A stretch of DNA of 6,949 bases from the NCBI GenBank assembly GCA_964397295.1, contig CAYNJG010000324.1, forward strand, positions 1-6,949, read 5' to 3'. The position numbers were made by a program, and so were the translations under genes. The stretch is from CAYNJG01 sp964397295. Lineage in GTDB: Bacteria > Planctomycetota > Planctomycetia > Pirellulales > Pirellulaceae. The stretch's first letter is position 1; each line of letters opens with the position of its first letter. Below the pieces are notes generated by a model. The model was given only the letters and a program-made list of their open reading frames with translations, was not told the DNA's origin and searched no databases. Shown here piece by piece: positions 5,828-6,949 of the stretch.

Positions 5828-5857
5828 TGAAGCTCTCCTCAAAAGTAAGGAGTTTCA
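5828..5857 (-). terminator. Stem-loop after the FG-GAP remnant
   Basis: CTCCT (5835-5839) pairs with AGGAG (5848-5852) around an 8-nt loop, extended by TGAA/TTCA (5828-5831 with 5854-5857) across a small internal loop. It begins about 20 nt after the FG-GAP stop on the minus strand, where a terminator would lie. Without a T-run the call is weak. The rest of the 144-bp gap before the spondin gene shows no clear promoter. Confidence 0.35.
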
Positions 5858-5878
5858 TATTAGCCGAATCGTTCGCAG

Positions 5879-6145
5879 TCATCGACCACCACGATTGAGA
5901 AAGACAAATGTTCCCAATTTCGATGCAGTAAGCACATCTGGACGTCCATCCTGATTCACATCCACCGCCTGGATTTGAACACTCATCCCGGAAGCTCGAT
6001 CGATAACGTGCGGCTGATAGCTTACGCCTGCTTCGCTTCTCACCAAACGAAACCACGCAACAAGGGGTTCAACGCTTGGTTCGATATCGCCATCCGGCCC
6101 ATGCACCCAACGTCGCTTGCCAGTGAGAACCAGGTCTTGGTCACC
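5879..6145 (-). pseudogene. FG-GAP/VCBS-repeat protein, C-terminal remnant, 5' end lost at a junction
   Basis: About 88 residues of recognisable coding sequence end at TGA (5881-5879). They begin GDQDLVLTGKRR and contain LVAWFRLVR, then HVIDRASGMSVQIQAVDVNQ with the calcium-type loop DVNQDGRPDV and the ending LGTFVFLN, the usual C-terminus of planctomycete VCBS/FG-GAP beta-propeller proteins. Upstream of Gly (6145) the same frame gives Phe-Cys-Ser-Gly-Leu-Gln and then a stop (6166-6164). None of the other frames continues the propeller, so the gene is cut here rather than frameshifted. FG-GAP proteins are secreted, calcium-binding propellers, normally several hundred residues. A GTG at 6106 could only give a meaningless 75-residue piece. 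Treat it as the 3' end of a gene whose 5' part is elsewhere. Confidence 0.75.
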
Positions 6146-6193
6146 GAAGCAGGACCCGAGTTGTTAACCAAACTTCCGCTCGACCTGGTGTAG
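6130..6193 (+). other. Possible 3' end of a plus-strand gene beyond the junction
   Basis: In the plus strand a frame ends ...VTEAGPELLTKLPLDLV-TAG at 6193, 27 bp before the stop of the convergent dehydrogenase gene, with a GC-rich hairpin between them. This is the layout of two convergent genes sharing a terminator. If the join near 6146 is real, the last 15 or so residues may be the true end of a gene from the same donor. It is too short to recognise. Confidence 0.2.
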
Positions 6194-6197
6194 TCAA

Positions 6198-6217
6198 CCC
6201 CGAGAAGGGGCCGGCCC
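6198..6217. terminator. GC-rich hairpin CCCC-GAGAA-GGGG plus GGGCCGGCCC palindrome
   Basis: CCCC (6198-6201) and GGGG (6207-6210) enclose a 5-nt loop. Overlapping it is the perfect 10-bp palindrome GGGCCGGCCC (6208-6217). Both lie just after the stop of the dehydrogenase gene (6221, minus strand), a position and base content fitting a high-GC terminator. Nothing this GC-rich occurs between the planctomycete genes. Confidence 0.4.
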
Positions 6218-6220
6218 GTT

Positions 6221-6949
6221 TCAGCCTCGTCCGACAAACGGCATCGTGGTGGCCATCACCGTGAGCGAGAGGACGTTTGCCTCCGCTGGTAGTTCGGCCA
6301 TGTGGACGATCGTACTCGCCACGTTGTCTAGGTGCATGACGGGCTCGCCCACGATCTGGCCGTTTGGTTGGAGAACACCGGCGGCCATCACGTCTCCCAT
6401 GTCGGTGCTGGCGTTGCCGATGTCGATTTGGCCGCATGCGATGTTGAAGGCGCGGCCATCGAGGGCGAGCGACTTCGTGAGACCGGTGATTGCGTGCTTG
6501 CTCGCGGTGTATGGCGCCGAGAACGGGCGCGGTGTCGTCGACGAGACCGATCCGTTGTTGATGATGCGCCCGCCCTGCGGGGACTGGTTTCGCATGTGCC
6601 GAAACGCAGCCCGTGCACACAAGAAGGAACCGGTCAGGTTGATGTCGATGAGTTGACGCCACGCTTCGACGTCGAGTTCGTCTACCGGAACGGCAGGTGC
6701 GGCGATGCCCGCGTTGTTGAACAACAGGTCGACACGACCGAATGTGTCGACGACCTGCTCGAAGAGCGCGTCGACAGCCACTTCGTCGCTGACGTCGGTC
6801 GCAACGGCTAGGCCTTCGGTTGCGAGTTCGGTGACGGTCTCGTCGAGAGAAGACTGAGTTCGTCCAGCTATGGCGACGGTCCAACCATGGTCCGCCAACC
6901 CGAGCGCGGCGGCCTTGCCGATTCCGCGACCGCCCCCGGTCACTACAGC
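6221..6949 (-). CDS. Short-chain dehydrogenase/reductase (SDR), N-terminus off right edge
   Basis: This gives 242 residues, open to the window edge; perhaps only 5-10 N-terminal residues are missing. The dinucleotide-binding motif TGGGRGIG (4-11) is followed by an Arg at position 30 after strand 2, which favours NADP(H). DV at 52-53 and NNAG (78-81) are standard. The catalytic tetrad is visible as Asn104, Ser134, Tyr147 and Lys151 (YTASK), with Ser 13 residues before Tyr as usual for classical SDRs. It resembles FabG-like oxidoreductases; substrate unknown. The C-terminus MPFVGRG recalls actinobacterial (Ilumatobacter-like) SDRs, a memory-based impression. Base content is clearly higher (hand counts 60-63% G+C per 60-base line against about 52% elsewhere) and third positions are mostly G or C. 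It is therefore foreign to the rest of the window by transfer or assembly. Confidence 0.93.
   Translation of the reverse strand, partial: AVVTGGGRGIGKAAALGLADHGWTVAIAGRTQSSLDETVTELATEGLAVATDVSDEVAVDALFEQVVDTFGRVDLLFNNAGIAAPAVPVDELDVEAWRQLIDINLTGSFLCARAAFRHMRNQSPQGGRIINNGSVSSTTPRPFSAPYTASKHAITGLTKSLALDGRAFNIACGQIDIGNASTDMGDVMAAGVLQPNGQIVGEPVMHLDNVASTIVHMAELPAEANVLSLTVMATTMPFVGRG

Noticed and set aside
5814..6056. Minus-strand open frame of 80 codons near the FG-GAP remnant
   Set aside because: It overlaps the FG-GAP frame in another phase and has no domain pattern; its tail only reads through the intergenic hairpin.
6208..6217. GGGCCGGCCC as a recombination or attachment site
   Set aside because: No second copy in the window and no integrase nearby; a terminator part or chance in GC-rich DNA is simpler.
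6141..6884. Minus-strand open frame of 247 codons within the SDR region
   Set aside because: It is extremely Arg/His-rich, as expected from a shifted frame of GC-rich coding DNA; the SDR frame has all catalytic motifs.

Overview
The window most likely comes from a marine planctomycete of the Rhodopirellula/Pirellula type, joined near its right end to DNA of a different character. The planctomycete call rests on family content. There is a DUF1559 protein with a pilin-type N-terminus, a small lipoprotein behind it, a secreted LolA-like protein, a secreted glycan hydrolase, and a PEP-CTERM protein with dockerin-like calcium repeats. Nearly every protein here is exported (signal peptides, lipoboxes, a prepilin leader or a sorting tail), so this is an envelope and exoprotein region. 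No RNA gene, insertion sequence or CRISPR array is visible.

Layout from left to right. Positions 1-324 (minus) hold the N-terminal 108 residues of a Gly/Pro-rich lipoprotein that runs off the left edge. Positions 325-633 are a divergent intergenic region with one perfect palindrome and two related TCCG-loop hairpins. Positions 634-1584 (plus) encode the LolA-like secreted protein. Positions 1798-2766 (plus) encode the DUF1559 protein and 2897-3310 (plus) a lipoprotein with a transthyretin/carboxypeptidase-regulatory-like pattern. This plus-strand set converges, across a stem-loop at 3332-3354, on a minus-strand set. In transcription order that set is the 3' remnant of an FG-GAP/VCBS protein (5879-6145), a Spondin_N + dockerin-like + PEP-CTERM protein (4607-5734) and a GH26 glycoside hydrolase (3367-4476). 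A strong hairpin and a promoter-overlapping inverted repeat separate the last two genes.

From about 6146 the character changes. The FG-GAP gene loses its reading frame abruptly. Sampled G+C rises from about 52% (two hand-counted lines in the planctomycete part) to 60-63% (three lines), and the last gene is a short-chain dehydrogenase (6221-6949, minus, running off the right edge) whose style is actinobacterial. This is either a recent transfer or a chimeric assembly join; the sequence alone cannot decide, and a join is at least as likely.

The GH26 enzyme and the spondin/PEP-CTERM protein are the most interesting pair. They suggest, without proving, a surface or matrix-located glycan-handling function in which one secreted enzyme cuts a beta-mannan-like polymer and a neighbouring exoprotein with calcium repeats is sorted to the envelope. 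The DUF1559/lipoprotein pair is a common planctomycete arrangement of unknown function.
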